A stretch of 32,504 nucleotides of DNA, from positions 1-32,504 of the forward strand of contig CANGFV010000011.1 in assembly GCA_947453225.1 (NCBI GenBank). Reading direction: 5' to 3'. Position numbers and translations under genes: made by a program. This document shows positions 8,520 through 17,431 of this stretch, in pieces. Positions within the stretch are counted from its first letter, which is position 1; the number at the start of each line of letters is the position of its first letter. The DNA is from Pseudomonadota bacterium. Its GTDB lineage: Bacteria; Pseudomonadota; Gammaproteobacteria; Steroidobacterales; Steroidobacteraceae. The notes below the pieces were generated by a model. The model did not search any database, was not told the origin of the DNA, and saw only the letters and a program-made list of their open reading frames with translations.

Positions 8520-9272
8520 ATGAATTCTAATCAGCTAAGCACTCGGCCGAGTGGTCGGGCCGAGGATGAACTGCGGGCCGTCAAGTTCACTCGTGGCTTT
8601 ACCCGTCATGCCGAAGGCTCGGTGCTCGTTGAGTTTGGGCAAACACGCGTGTTGTGTACTGCTTCTGTTGAAGAAAGCGTGCCAGCGTTTTTACGCGGTA
8701 AAGGTCAAGGTTGGGTGACGGCTGAATACGGTATGTTGCCGCGAGCAACACATACTCGTTCACCGCGTGAAGCCGCTAAGGGTAAACAAACAGGGCGCAC
8801 TCAAGAAATTCAGCGTTTAATCGGACGCGCCTTGCGTGCTGTTATTGATTTAAAAGGGTTGGGCGAGCGCACGATCACTATCGATTGCGATGTGTTGCAG
8901 GCTGATGGCGGGACGAGAACAGCGGCAATTTCTGGGGCGTATGTAGCCTTGGTTGATGCAATTGATGCGCTAATGCGTAAGGGAACGCTCAAATCAACGC
9001 CCATTCATGCCCAAGTGGCTGCGATTTCTGTGGGTATTTGGTCAGGCCGTGCGGTATTGGATTTAGATTACGCTGAAGATTCTTCCGCCGAAACCGATAT
9101 GAATGTGGTCATGAACAACGGCGGTGGCTTTGTTGAAATTCAAGGCACGGCAGAAGGACATGCCATGCAGCGTCATGAGCTAGATGCATTGTTAAATCTT
9201 GCCGTGCAAGGGATTAATCAATTGCATGCGCTACAACTTGAAGCGCTGAATACTGAGGTGGAAGCGCGCTAA
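8520..9272 (+). CDS. rph: Ribonuclease PH
   Basis: RNase PH is a phosphate-dependent 3'-5' exoribonuclease that trims tRNA 3' ends and degrades structured rRNA; it forms a hexameric ring. Typical motifs are the N-terminal [39 protein letters not shown], and the phosphate-binding [13 protein letters not shown] start it at ATG 8520 (250 aa) because AGG at 8511-8513 is 6 nt upstream; the frame could also begin at TTG 8514. The stop overlaps the rdgB start by one base (TAATG), indicating translational coupling. Confidence 0.96.
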   Translation: MNSNQLSTRPSGRAEDELRAVKFTRGFTRHAEGSVLVEFGQTRVLCTASVEESVPAFLRGKGQGWVTAEYGMLPRATHTRSPREAAKGKQTGRTQEIQRLIGRALRAVIDLKGLGERTITIDCDVLQADGGTRTAAISGAYVALVDAIDALMRKGTLKSTPIHAQVAAISVGIWSGRAVLDLDYAEDSSAETDMNVVMNNGGGFVEIQGTAEGHAMQRHELDALLNLAVQGINQLHALQLEALNTEVEAR

Positions 9273-9883
9273 TGCGTGTGGTGCTTGCTACTAATAACGC
9301 CGGTAAGTTGCGTGAGTTACAGGCGATGTTGCAGCCCTTAGGGTTTGATGTGCTGCCTAAGTCGCAGTTCACCCGTGAAGAAGTCATCGAAGATGGCGAT
9401 AGTTTTGTTGCAAATGCACTGCTGAAAGCAAGACATGCGGCGCGCGTTTCAGGTTTGCCGGCCATTGCTGATGATTCGGGCATTGAAGTGGACGCGTTAC
9501 ACGGCGCCCCTGGAATTTATTCAGCGCGTTATGCTGGGGTAAATGCCAGTGATGCAGATAATCTCAACACACTATTGCATGCATTAAATGATGTTGAAGA
9601 TAAGGCGCGTACTGCGCGTTATCGGTGTGCGTTAGTGTATGTGCGCCATGCAAAAGATGAAAACCCGATAATCTGTGAGGCCAGTTGGGAAGGACGTATT
9701 ACGCGGTATACACAAGGTGCGGGCGGCTTTGGTTACGACCCTATTTTTTGGTTGTCTGAGTATGGCTGTACCGCCGCAGAACTCAGTGCCGAGCTGAAAA
9801 ACAGCATCAGCCATCGCGGTCAGGCGTTGCAGCAATTATTGCGCGCTTTATCTAATGCTTCCGCTGGGTCTGCGTTGTGCTAG
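9272..9883 (+). CDS. rdgB: XTP/dITP diphosphohydrolase (RdgB/HAM1)
   Basis: The enzyme hydrolyses non-canonical purine triphosphates (dITP, XTP) to monophosphates, keeping them out of DNA and RNA. The 203 residues match the family. Signature segments: ATNNAGKLRELQAML near the N-terminus, the ADDSGIEVDALHGAPGIYSARYAG catalytic region, and GAGGFGYDPIF and SHRGQAL near the C-terminus. It overlaps rph by 1 nt and hemW by 7 nt, so rph-rdgB-hemW is one translationally coupled operon, as in many beta- and gammaproteobacteria. Confidence 0.96.
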   Translation: MRVVLATNNAGKLRELQAMLQPLGFDVLPKSQFTREEVIEDGDSFVANALLKARHAARVSGLPAIADDSGIEVDALHGAPGIYSARYAGVNASDADNLNTLLHALNDVEDKARTARYRCALVYVRHAKDENPIICEASWEGRITRYTQGAGGFGYDPIFWLSEYGCTAAELSAELKNSISHRGQALQQLLRALSNASAGSALC

Positions 9884-11022
9884 TTGCGCCACCATTGGCG
9901 TTGTATGTCCATTTTCCATGGTGTGTACAAAAGTGCCCCTACTGCGATTTCAATTCTCATAAAGCGCCCGGGCAGTTGCCCGAACAACAGTACATTAGTG
10001 CGTTGCTGGAAGATTTTGCGCGTGATGTTATCGGGCACGAGCATCGACCATTGGTGTCTATTTTTATGGGTGGCGGGACGCCGAGCCTTTTTAGTCCAGA
10101 AAGTATTGCGCACTTATTAGAAGAGATAAAAAAACAAATACCAGTCAGTGAGACTTTAGAAGTTACGCTTGAAGCTAATCCGGGCACCATTGAACATGGG
10201 CGATTTGCAGGTTATCGCGATGCGGGTATCAATAGAGTGTCCTTGGGTGCGCAAAGTTTTGATTCAGCGCAGCTGACTAAGCTGGGGCGTATTCATGGCA
10301 GTGACGATATTGCGGTGGCGGTAGATGAGCTCAGAAAAGCAGGTATTGATAACTTCAATTTAGATTTGATGTATGGGCTGTCTGGGCAGACGCTCAGCGA
10401 AGCATTGTCAGATTTGCGTCAGGCCATTGCATTGCAGCCGACACATTTATCGCACTATCAATTAACGCTTGAGCCCGGTACGCCATTTTTTCATCGACCG
10501 CCGCAATTACCAGATGATGAGCAGTGTTTTGCGATGCAGCTTGAATGTCAGGCGCTGTTGGCTGCGGCGGGTTATCAGCACTATGAAGTGTCTGCTTATG
10601 CTCAATCAGGCTGTCGGTCAGTGCATAACTTAAATTATTGGCAGTTCGGTGATTACTTTGGCATTGGCGCTGGGGCGCACGGCAAATTGACTCACAACGC
10701 TCAAGTGGTGCGTACTGAGCGTGTGAAACCACCTCGGCAATACTTAGCTGCTTCAGTGTCGCAGCGCCTGATACGGTATGAGCCGGTCAATGAAACAGAG
10801 TTACCGTTTGAATTCATGCTCAATGCGTTGCGCTTACAGGATGGATTTACTCAGTCATTGTTTGAGTTGCGCACGGGCTTGCTGTGGTCGAGTATTGAGT
10901 CGCGCGTGATGCTGGCTGAGCAGCGGGGATTGCTAGTGAAAGAGGTGGATCAGCGTTGGGTGCCCACTGCGTTGGGGCGGCAATTTCTCAACGATTTGGT
11001 TTCCTTGTTTTTAGCGAATTGA
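9877..11022 (+). CDS. hemW: HemW, radical SAM heme chaperone
   Basis: HemW resembles coproporphyrinogen III dehydrogenase (HemN) but acts as a heme chaperone delivering heme to respiratory proteins. The radical-SAM cluster motif is CVQKCPYC (C16, C20, C23), spaced CX3CX2C as in HemW/HemN; GGGTPSL follows. At 381 aa it has the HemW length and lacks the extra N-terminal part of HemN. The start is GTG at 9877, overlapping the end of rdgB, so re-initiation is expected. A 5-bp hairpin (11041-11055) follows the gene, but it has no U-tract. Confidence 0.94.
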   Translation: MLVAPPLALYVHFPWCVQKCPYCDFNSHKAPGQLPEQQYISALLEDFARDVIGHEHRPLVSIFMGGGTPSLFSPESIAHLLEEIKKQIPVSETLEVTLEANPGTIEHGRFAGYRDAGINRVSLGAQSFDSAQLTKLGRIHGSDDIAVAVDELRKAGIDNFNLDLMYGLSGQTLSEALSDLRQAIALQPTHLSHYQLTLEPGTPFFHRPPQLPDDEQCFAMQLECQALLAAAGYQHYEVSAYAQSGCRSVHNLNYWQFGDYFGIGAGAHGKLTHNAQVVRTERVKPPRQYLAASVSQRLIRYEPVNETELPFEFMLNALRLQDGFTQSLFELRTGLLWSSIESRVMLAEQRGLLVKEVDQRWVPTALGRQFLNDLVSLFLAN

Positions 11023-11342
11023 GCGCTCATCGAAATTGTTAGGCGAACCGCGCCTGAGGGTCGGAATCGCTAAGTCCTTGTTCGGCCTGAAAATGTGATT
11101 TAGATCGCGTTTTTTCTTGACATATTACAAATCTATCAAACCTGCCGACGGTTTTTATGCACAATCCAGATGCCTTTCATATGAGATAAGGCCTTGGTGC
11201 CGATTTGGCAGGTGATACCTCAAGCGACGACTGTAAGTTATTGTTTTATATGATTAATGATGGTGGTTAATTTTTGACCACACCTGCAAAATATGTTCAA
11301 AGATGCCAACTTGGCGATTTTATGACACGGTAATGCACAGAC

Positions 11343-11365
11343 TTATCCACAGCTTTTGTGGATAA
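11343..11365. repeat. Inverted pair of perfect DnaA boxes
   Basis: TTATCCACA, five bases (GCTTT), then TGTGGATAA: two consensus high-affinity DnaA boxes facing each other on opposite strands. The two half-sites are exact inverted copies, so the RNA could also form a 9-bp hairpin. Confidence 0.85.
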
Positions 11366-11453
11366 CCCGTATGGGCCTATGCGGGGTGCTGGGGATGGGT
11401 TGTTGTCGCTAGCTGAGCTGAGTGTGAGTTGTTATCCGTTGCTGCAGTTTTCT

Positions 11454-11482
11454 TGCGCAAGTGCAAAGGCACGGCTACACTG
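11454..11482 (+). promoter_or_regulatory. Probable rpmE promoter
   Basis: TTGCGC (11454-11459), a 17-nt spacer and TACACT (11477-11482) give a reasonable sigma70 promoter. It overlaps a 10-bp palindrome CTTGCGCAAG (11452-11461), which could be an operator. The expected start near 11489 leaves a leader of about 38 nt. Confidence 0.5.
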
Positions 11483-11504
11483 CGCGCCCCATTTTTCTGG
11501 AACC

Positions 11505-11517
11505 GGGCGTTGCGCCC
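11505..11517 (+). promoter_or_regulatory. Hairpin in rpmE leader
   Basis: GGGCG-TTG-CGCCC forms a compact 5-bp GC stem ending 9 nt before the rpmE ATG, where a Shine-Dalgarno sequence would lie; no clear SD is seen. Autoregulatory leaders have been proposed for L31 genes in several bacterial groups, so a ribosomal-protein-binding structure is possible but unproven here. Confidence 0.4.
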
Positions 11518-11526
11518 AATACAGTC

Positions 11527-11727
11527 ATGAAAGCCGGCATTCATCCCGAATACAAAGACATCACCGTAACTTGCAGCTGCGGTAATGCATTCACCACTCG
11601 TTCAACGGGCAACAATTTGCAGTTGGAAGTGTGTTCTAACTGCCACCCGTTTTATACCGGTAAGCAAAAGACGGTTGATACCGGCGGTCGCGTCGATAAG
11701 TTCCGCAAGAAATACACTCGCGGCTGA
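11527..11727 (+). CDS. rpmE: 50S ribosomal protein bL31 (zinc-binding form)
   Basis: bL31 bridges the 50S and 30S subunits. The 66 residues starting at ATG 11527 ([12 protein letters not shown]) are standard for the family; the open frame extends 22 codons upstream, but that part crosses the predicted promoter and leader hairpin and is not conserved. Cysteines C16, C18, C36 and C39 complete the zinc-binding (C+) type, which is usually replaced by a zinc-free paralogue under zinc starvation. A strong terminator follows, so the gene is monocistronic. Confidence 0.96.
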   Translation: MKAGIHPEYKDITVTCSCGNAFTTRSTGNNLQLEVCSNCHPFYTGKQKTVDTGGRVDKFRKKYTRG

Positions 11728-11778
11728 TCAGTCATTACTGCAACTGGATTTAACATTCAGTTGCTGGACGTTGTGTTC

Positions 11779-11810
11779 AAGGCGCTTTGTCGGTTCAAAG
11801 CGCCTTTTTG
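11779..11810 (+). terminator. rpmE intrinsic terminator
   Basis: A perfect 10-bp stem AGGCGCTTTG / CAAAGCGCCT with loop TCGGTT runs into TTTTTG. A textbook rho-independent terminator. Confidence 0.93.
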
Positions 11811-11946
11811 TTTGTGTATCGATCTGACGGGCCACGGATCATTTCCACCGGTGTTAGCTTTCCGCTAAGATTGCCCGTCTTGAATCAAGCTGTTTGATGA
11901 GGGTTGTGGCAAGTCCATCGCCCACAAGTTTGTCTGGAGAGTGGAT

Positions 11947-12567
11947 ATGCAGTTTCGTTCGACTTTGCTGGTGAGTCTGGTGCTAATGGCTTCTATGCCA
12001 ATGACCGCGGCCGTTGCCGAAGGTGATGCCGCGCGTGGCAAAACGCTGGCTTACACCTGTCAGGGTTGTCACGGTATTCCCAATTACAAGAATGCTAATC
12101 CAACTTATAGCGTGCCAAAGTTGGGTGGTCAGCAGGCCGCCTATTTGGTGGCCGCACTAAAGGAATATGCGTCTGGCGATCGCGCGCATCCCACGATGCA
12201 CGCTCATGCGGCCAGTAATAGTGAACAGGATCGCGCCGACATGGCTGCGTTTTTTGCCGGCAAGGGCCCGCGTAAAACACCAGTAGTAGGTAAAGCACCT
12301 GCGGCAGCTGCCGTGTGTGCTGCATGTCATGGGGCCGATGGTCAGCCTGTGGGTCCTGAATATCCAAATCTTGCCGGCCAACATGCCGATTACTTGGTAC
12401 AGGCGCTACGCGACTATAAGAGCGGTAAGCGCAAGAATGCCATCATGTCAGGCATTGTCGGCGCATTGGCTGATAAAGATATTCCAGCGATTGCTGCCTT
12501 CTACGCCAGCCAAACCGGTTTGTGCGATACCAAGCAAATTGCTGACAGTGGGCAATGTAAAAAATAG
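11947..12567 (+). CDS. Periplasmic diheme cytochrome c (c4-like)
   Basis: An exported diheme electron carrier made of two tandem class-I cytochrome c domains. A signal peptide (hydrophobic core about residues 7-18, cleavage probably after AAVA, residue 24) precedes heme motifs CQGCH (38-42) and CAACH (124-128). Likely axial methionines are M84 and M167, one per domain. C193 and C204 near the end could form a disulfide. Length (206 aa) and arrangement resemble cytochrome c4, which donates electrons to terminal oxidases. I start at ATG 11947, 6 nt after GGAGA; a GTG at 11941 is also in frame. It is bracketed by terminators, so it is transcribed alone. Confidence 0.92.
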   Translation: MQFRSTLLVSLVLMASMPMTAAVAEGDAARGKTLAYTCQGCHGIPNYKNANPTYSVPKLGGQQAAYLVAALKEYASGDRAHPTMHAHAASNSEQDRADMAAFFAGKGPRKTPVVGKAPAAAAVCAACHGADGQPVGPEYPNLAGQHADYLVQALRDYKSGKRKNAIMSGIVGALADKDIPAIAAFYASQTGLCDTKQIADSGQCKK

Positions 12568-12592
12568 TCTCTAATCAATTTATGAGTGATTC

Positions 12593-12616
12593 AAAAGGCC
12601 GGGCGACCGGCCTTTT
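12593..12616 (+). terminator. Terminator after cytochrome c gene
   Basis: A 10-bp perfect stem AAAAGGCCGG / CCGGCCTTTT with tetraloop GCGA, followed by a T-rich stretch. The symmetry and flanking A/T runs mean it could also act on leftward transcripts. Confidence 0.92.
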
Positions 12617-12651
12617 CTTTCGGTCAATCTTTTAATCCTAAATAACACGGC

Positions 12652-13269
12652 ATGATCGACACCTTAAGCAAGGCGGCAGCACAAATGAGCATCTCGCTTA
12701 GTGCTGCTCAAGGTGAATCACTGCTGAAATTATTAAATGAGCTAAATGATTGGAATCAGCGCATTAATCTGACTGCAATCCGCGATCCGCAGCAGCAACT
12801 GAGTAAACATCTGCTTGATAGTTTGTCGATTCAGTCGTATTTGCAGGGTCGTTACATTGCCGATATTGGCACCGGCGCCGGCTTTCCTGGATTGCCTCTA
12901 GCGGTGATTAATCCAGATAAAGAGTTTTTATTGATTGATTCTATTAATAAGAAATTACGCTTTGTCGAACATGCCGCTGCAGTGATGCAATTGTCCAATG
13001 TGTCTGTACTACACACGCGCGCTCAGGATTACCGGCCTGTGCGTCTATTTGACTGTGTGGTCTCGCGCGCTATGGGCTCGATTGAAAACTTTGTGCTGTG
13101 GTGTGGTCATCTGTGTGCACCGCAGGGACGTTTACTGGCCATGAAAGGACGTTATCCCGAGGAGGAGTTAGCCGCAGTGCCTAAAGGCTGGCGGGTGGTC
13201 GCAGTACATGAATTAAAGATTCCTGGACTAGACGAACAGCGCCATCTTGTGGAACTCTGCCGGACTTAA
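12652..13269 (+). CDS. rsmG: 16S rRNA (guanine527-N7)-methyltransferase RsmG
   Basis: RsmG (GidB) makes m7G527 in 16S rRNA; its loss gives low-level streptomycin resistance in several bacteria. The 205 aa are full length. The SAM-binding loop IADIGTGAGFPGLPLAV lies at about residues 69-85, and NDWNQRINLTAIRDP near residue 40 is the usual N-terminal signature. It is followed 61 nt later by parA, matching the widespread rsmG-parA-parB order. In most relatives mnmG precedes rsmG; here rpmE and a cytochrome c gene do. Confidence 0.96.
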   Translation: MIDTLSKAAAQMSISLSAAQGESLLKLLNELNDWNQRINLTAIRDPQQQLSKHLLDSLSIQSYLQGRYIADIGTGAGFPGLPLAVINPDKEFLLIDSINKKLRFVEHAAAVMQLSNVSVLHTRAQDYRPVRLFDCVVSRAMGSIENFVLWCGHLCAPQGRLLAMKGRYPEEELAAVPKGWRVVAVHELKIPGLDEQRHLVELCRT

Positions 13270-13330
13270 GTGCGCTTTTAATGATAGCTTTAAGGTCAAC
13301 TACCGTTCGTTGTTCGCAAGTCGGCATTTC

Positions 13331-14137
13331 ATGAAACGTGTCATCGCAGTAACCAATCAAAAAGGCGGTGTGGGTAAGACCACCACAAGCGTCAATTTGA
13401 CCGCCTCGTTGGCGGCGACGCAGCGTCGTGTTTTATTGATTGATATGGATCCACAAGGCAATGCCACCATGGGCTGTGGAGTTGAAAAGCGCGGACTACA
13501 GCATTCACTCACAGAGGTGTTGTTAGGCGAATGCACCATTGAGCAAGCGCTACAGCCAATAGAGCACAGCAAATTTACGCTGTTGCCTGGCAATCAAGAT
13601 TTGGTTGCTGCCGAAGTGCAGTTGACCCGCAGCTCTGGTGCCGAAACTCGTCTGCGTGAAGTGTTAGCGCCCATCCGTTCGCAATTTGATGTCATCGTCA
13701 TTGATTGCCCACCCTCGCTGAACATGCTGACGATTAATGCCTTAGTCGCTGCAGATTCGGTACTGATTCCGATGCAATGTGAGTATTACGCGCTTGAAGG
13801 GCTGACAGCGCTGGTTGAGACCATTGAGCAAATTAAGGCCAGCGCTAATCCCGTGCTGCATATCGAGGGCATTCTGCGCACCATGTACGATCCTCGGAAT
13901 AACTTGGCCAATGAAGTGTCGCGCCAATTAATTGAGCATTTTGGTGAGCAGGTGTATCGCACTATGATTCCGCGCAATGTGCGTTTGGCCGAAGCGCCGA
14001 GTCATGGTCAGCCCGCGCTGGTTTACGATAAAGACTCCCGTGGCGCGTTGGCTTATTTGGCGCTGGCGGGAGAAATGCTACGTCGAGAGGATGATCGAAT
14101 GGCGGGGTTGGCGCTGGCGCGCGGCACTGAGAAATAG
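13331..14137 (+). CDS. parA: Chromosome-partitioning ATPase ParA (Soj)
   Basis: ParA binds DNA non-specifically as an ATP dimer and moves ParB-parS complexes to segregate replicated origins. The start chosen is ATG 13331 (MKRVIAVTNQ), giving 268 aa and the deviant Walker A KGGVGKTT at 11-18; the open frame begins 28 codons earlier inside rsmG, but that extension is not family-like. DMDPQGNAT and the VIDCPPSLNMLTINAL Walker B region are intact. No N-terminal HTH, so this is the chromosomal (short) type. parB lies 76 nt downstream. Confidence 0.96.
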   Translation: MKRVIAVTNQKGGVGKTTTSVNLTASLAATQRRVLLIDMDPQGNATMGCGVEKRGLQHSLTEVLLGECTIEQALQPIEHSKFTLLPGNQDLVAAEVQLTRSSGAETRLREVLAPIRSQFDVIVIDCPPSLNMLTINALVAADSVLIPMQCEYYALEGLTALVETIEQIKASANPVLHIEGILRTMYDPRNNLANEVSRQLIEHFGEQVYRTMIPRNVRLAEAPSHGQPALVYDKDSRGALAYLALAGEMLRREDDRMAGLALARGTEK

Positions 14138-14213
14138 ATTTCGGCTGGAGTCTGCTCGGTCTACGCGATTACACTGCGCTATTATTTATTGAACACTAAT
14201 AACTGAAAAAATT

Positions 14214-15116
14214 ATGGTCACTAAGCGTTCTAGTTTAGGGCGTGGACTCGGTGCCTTACTGAGCCAAACTTCCCCAGCTGCTCAGCCACAAGTTGCTTCA
14301 CCGACAGCGAGCAAGGATGGCGATTTAGCGAAGTTGCCAATCGATTTGCTGCAGCGCGGTAAATATCAGCCGCGTATTGATATGCGGCAGGAGTCGCTGC
14401 AGGAACTGGCCGATTCCATCAAAGTACAGGGCATTATTCAGCCGATTGTTGTGCGTCCACTCGGTGATCAAACCCCCGGGCAGCCCCTACGCTATGAAAT
14501 TATTGCCGGTGAGCGACGCTGGCGTGCGGCGCAGTTGGCAGGATTGCATGAGGTACCTGCGCTCATTCGCCGTATTCCGGATGAGTCCGCCATTGCCATG
14601 GCGCTCATTGAGAACATCCAGCGTGAAAATCTCAATCCCTTAGAAGAAGCCAAGGCACTCGCCCGTTTAATCAGCGAGTTCGAGATGACTCACCAAACTG
14701 CCGCCGAGGCGGTGGGGCGCTCGCGTGCGGCGGTGTCTAACTTATTGCGTCTCTTGGATTTAGCCGACGAAGTGAAGCAAATGTTGGAGCAGGGCGAGCT
14801 GGAGATGGGCCATGCCCGCGCTCTGCTTGGCCTCAGTGGTGCCCGTCGACAGGTTGAAGTGGGTGCCTTGGTAGTGAAAAAAGGCTTGTCGGTGCGAGAT
14901 ACCGAAGCGCTGGTTCGCCGCATGGAAAAGAGTGAAACTGCACCTGATGGTCCCTCGCCACGCCCTGATCCTGACATTAAGCGATTGGAAAGCGAATTGG
15001 CTGAAAAACTGGGTGCCAAAGTCCAGTTGCAACATAGTGGCAAGGGCGGCGGCAAGTTGGTGATCAGCTATAACAGTCTGGATGAGCTAGACGGTATTTT
15101 GGTGCGAATTAAATAA
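14214..15116 (+). CDS. parB: Chromosome-partitioning protein ParB (Spo0J)
   Basis: ParB is a CTP-dependent DNA clamp that loads at parS sites near the origin and recruits SMC. The 300 aa contain the N-terminal SLGRGLGALL box that interacts with ParA, the CTPase motif GERRWRAAQLAG (99-110), ENIQRENLNPLEEA, a helix-turn-helix at about 160-182 (TAAEAVGRSRAAVSNLLRLL), and a C-terminal dimerisation domain. ATG 14214 gives the normal N-terminus. I could not find a parS site by eye in this window. Confidence 0.96.
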   Translation: MVTKRSSLGRGLGALLSQTSPAAQPQVASPTASKDGDLAKLPIDLLQRGKYQPRIDMRQESLQELADSIKVQGIIQPIVVRPLGDQTPGQPLRYEIIAGERRWRAAQLAGLHEVPALIRRIPDESAIAMALIENIQRENLNPLEEAKALARLISEFEMTHQTAAEAVGRSRAAVSNLLRLLDLADEVKQMLEQGELEMGHARALLGLSGARRQVEVGALVVKKGLSVRDTEALVRRMEKSETAPDGPSPRPDPDIKRLESELAEKLGAKVQLQHSGKGGGKLVISYNSLDELDGILVRIK

Positions 15117-15141
15117 GCGAGCTCCATTGAGGGCTGCTTCT

Positions 15142-15170
15142 GAGGGCGGACCGTTCTTTTCGGTGCCCTC
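15142..15170 (+). other. Hairpin after parB
   Basis: GAGGGC and ACCG pair with CGGT and GCCCTC (one two-base bulge, loop TTCTTTT), 25 nt after parB. There is no U-tract, so it may be a weak terminator or a 3'-end stabilising structure rather than a strong stop. Confidence 0.4.
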
Positions 15171-15193
15171 GTGAAATAAAAACTCGTCATTTC

Positions 15194-15222
15194 TTGAAGC
15201 TAGGGTATTCACTCCCTATAAT
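15194..15222 (+). promoter_or_regulatory. Promoter of the atp operon
   Basis: -35 TTGAAG (15194-15199), a 17-nt spacer and a perfect -10 TATAAT (15217-15222). Transcription should start near 15229, giving a leader of about 95 nt before atpI. Confidence 0.82.
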
Positions 15223-15267
15223 GCGCCGCCTTCACGGGCGCCCCTGCCTGTAGGGATCCGAATTGGG

Positions 15268-15295
15268 CCACATTGCGTTAGCGTGTGGTTTTTTT
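15268..15295 (+). terminator. Terminator-like hairpin in the atp leader
   Basis: CCACA, then a short inner stem (GC-GTTA-GC), then TGTGG and seven T residues. It is the shape of an intrinsic terminator and lies downstream of the atp promoter but 27 nt upstream of atpI, so atp transcripts must pass it. This suggests attenuation or partial termination in the leader. Confidence 0.6.
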
Positions 15296-15322
15296 CATGC
15301 CCAGCTTTTAGACGGGGTTTAG

Positions 15323-15703
15323 GTGATTAGTAACCCGGTTACAAAAGCTAGACGACAGGCCTTGGTCATCGTGTGCAGCCAAGTTGTTGCCACCAGTCTG
15401 ATGGCGCTGGTTTTTGGTGTCTTAGCGGGTACCAGCCAGGCATTATCGGTTGTCGTTGGTGGTGGTGTGGGGGTATTGGCAACAGCCTATATGGCATTTT
15501 CTGTGCTTCGGCATGGTTTAGGTGCCTCGATGGCTCGCGTCATGTGGGGATTTGTGATGGGCTGGGCTATTAAGGTGCTACTGACCTTGGCTTTGCTCGT
15601 GATTGCTTTTCGTTCTCCAGCATTGAAGCCGGCCTATGTGCTGGCGGCATATGTGGTGAGTTTTGTCGTTTATGGTTACGCGGCGCTTCGTAGCTCGCGT
15701 TGA
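15323..15703 (+). CDS. atpI: ATP synthase protein I (AtpI)
   Basis: A small hydrophobic accessory protein of FoF1 ATP synthase, thought to help c-ring assembly or stability. 126 aa with four likely membrane helices (about residues 14-31, 37-58, 72-96, 102-120) and a basic N-terminus. The start is GTG at 15323 with GGGG 5 nt upstream. It is the first gene of the atp operon, 22 nt before atpB. Sequence conservation in this family is low, so the call relies on position and topology as well. Confidence 0.87.
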   Translation: MISNPVTKARRQALVIVCSQVVATSLMALVFGVLAGTSQALSVVVGGGVGVLATAYMAFSVLRHGLGASMARVMWGFVMGWAIKVLLTLALLVIAFRSPALKPAYVLAAYVVSFVVYGYAALRSSR

Positions 15704-15722
15704 CGAATGGGACTGATTGTAG

Positions 15723-16568
<846 letters not shown>

Positions 16569-16612
16569 AGTTTGTTTTCGGTTTGAATGTTTTTGTTTTG
16601 ATGTTTTTTTAA

Positions 16613-16912
<300 letters not shown>

Positions 16913-16941
16913 TTCGTTAAGCGCATTACTGCGGGACCGCC

Positions 16942-17421
16942 ATGAACCTTAATGCAACTATGATTGGTCAAGGCATCGCATTCGCGATCCTGATCTGGTT
17001 TTCAGTCAAGTTTATCTGGCCAGAACTGACCAATGCTATTGAAGAGCGTCAGAAGAAAATTGCTGAAGGCTTAAGTGCTGCCGACAAGAGCCAACAGTCT
17101 CTTGTTGAGGCCAAAGCTCAAGCTACTGACATCATCAAGGAAGCGCGCGATAAGGCTGCCAAAATTGTTGATCAGGCGAGTCGTCGTTCCAATGAAATGG
17201 TCGACGAAGCGAAAAACACCGCAATTGCTGAAGGGCAGCGTTTAATTAACGATGCACAGCAAGAAGTGTCGCTGGAAAAAGGTCGCTTACGTGATCAGTT
17301 GCGTGCTGAAGTGGGCGCTCTGGCGATTACCGGTGCGGCTCGGGTTCTGGGACGTGAAATTGACGCTAAGACCCATGCTGATCTGATCGAACAGCTGGCT
17401 GTTGAAATAGAGCGCGGGTAA
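16942..17421 (+). CDS. atpF: ATP synthase Fo subunit b
   Basis: The peripheral stalk subunit: one N-terminal membrane helix (about residues 9-27) followed by a long charged coiled coil rich in Ala, Lys, Glu and Gln, typical of the b dimer. 159 aa matches E. coli b (156). It links subunit a to delta and F1. It lies 29 nt after atpE and 10 nt before atpH. Confidence 0.96.
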   Translation: MNLNATMIGQGIAFAILIWFSVKFIWPELTNAIEERQKKIAEGLSAADKSQQSLVEAKAQATDIIKEARDKAAKIVDQASRRSNEMVDEAKNTAIAEGQRLINDAQQEVSLEKGRLRDQLRAEVGALAITGAARVLGREIDAKTHADLIEQLAVEIERG

Positions 17422-17431
17422 GGGAGTAAGC

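Larger units (their letters stand above)
11023..11526. other. 500-bp gap with DnaA boxes: candidate oriC
   Basis: No gene is supported here. Three perfect matches to the DnaA box TTATNCACA occur: 11155-11163 (plus strand, TTATGCACA), 11343-11351 (plus, TTATCCACA) and 11357-11365 (minus). The last two form a 23-bp inverted repeat with a 5-nt spacer. A one-mismatch box (TAATGCACA) lies at 11331-11339. AT-rich stretches at about 11103-11140 (with GATC at 11103-11106 followed by a T run) and 11230-11280 could serve as an unwinding element. Chromosome-origin neighbours rsmG, parA and parB follow within 4 kb. A local DnaA-regulated or DnaA-titrating site is the main alternative. Confidence 0.5.

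Noticed and set aside
11117-11145. Promoter with perfect TTGACA in the DnaA-box gap
   Set aside because: No acceptable -10 element lies 16-18 nt downstream; the hexamer alone is not enough.
11461-11526. 22-codon N-terminal extension of bL31
   Set aside because: It overlaps the predicted promoter and leader hairpin, and bL31 starts at MKAGIHPEY.
13326-13338. TTTCATGAAA palindrome at the parA start as a parS or ParA operator
   Set aside because: It lacks the central CG step and the outer bases of parS; ten-base palindromes of this kind occur by chance.
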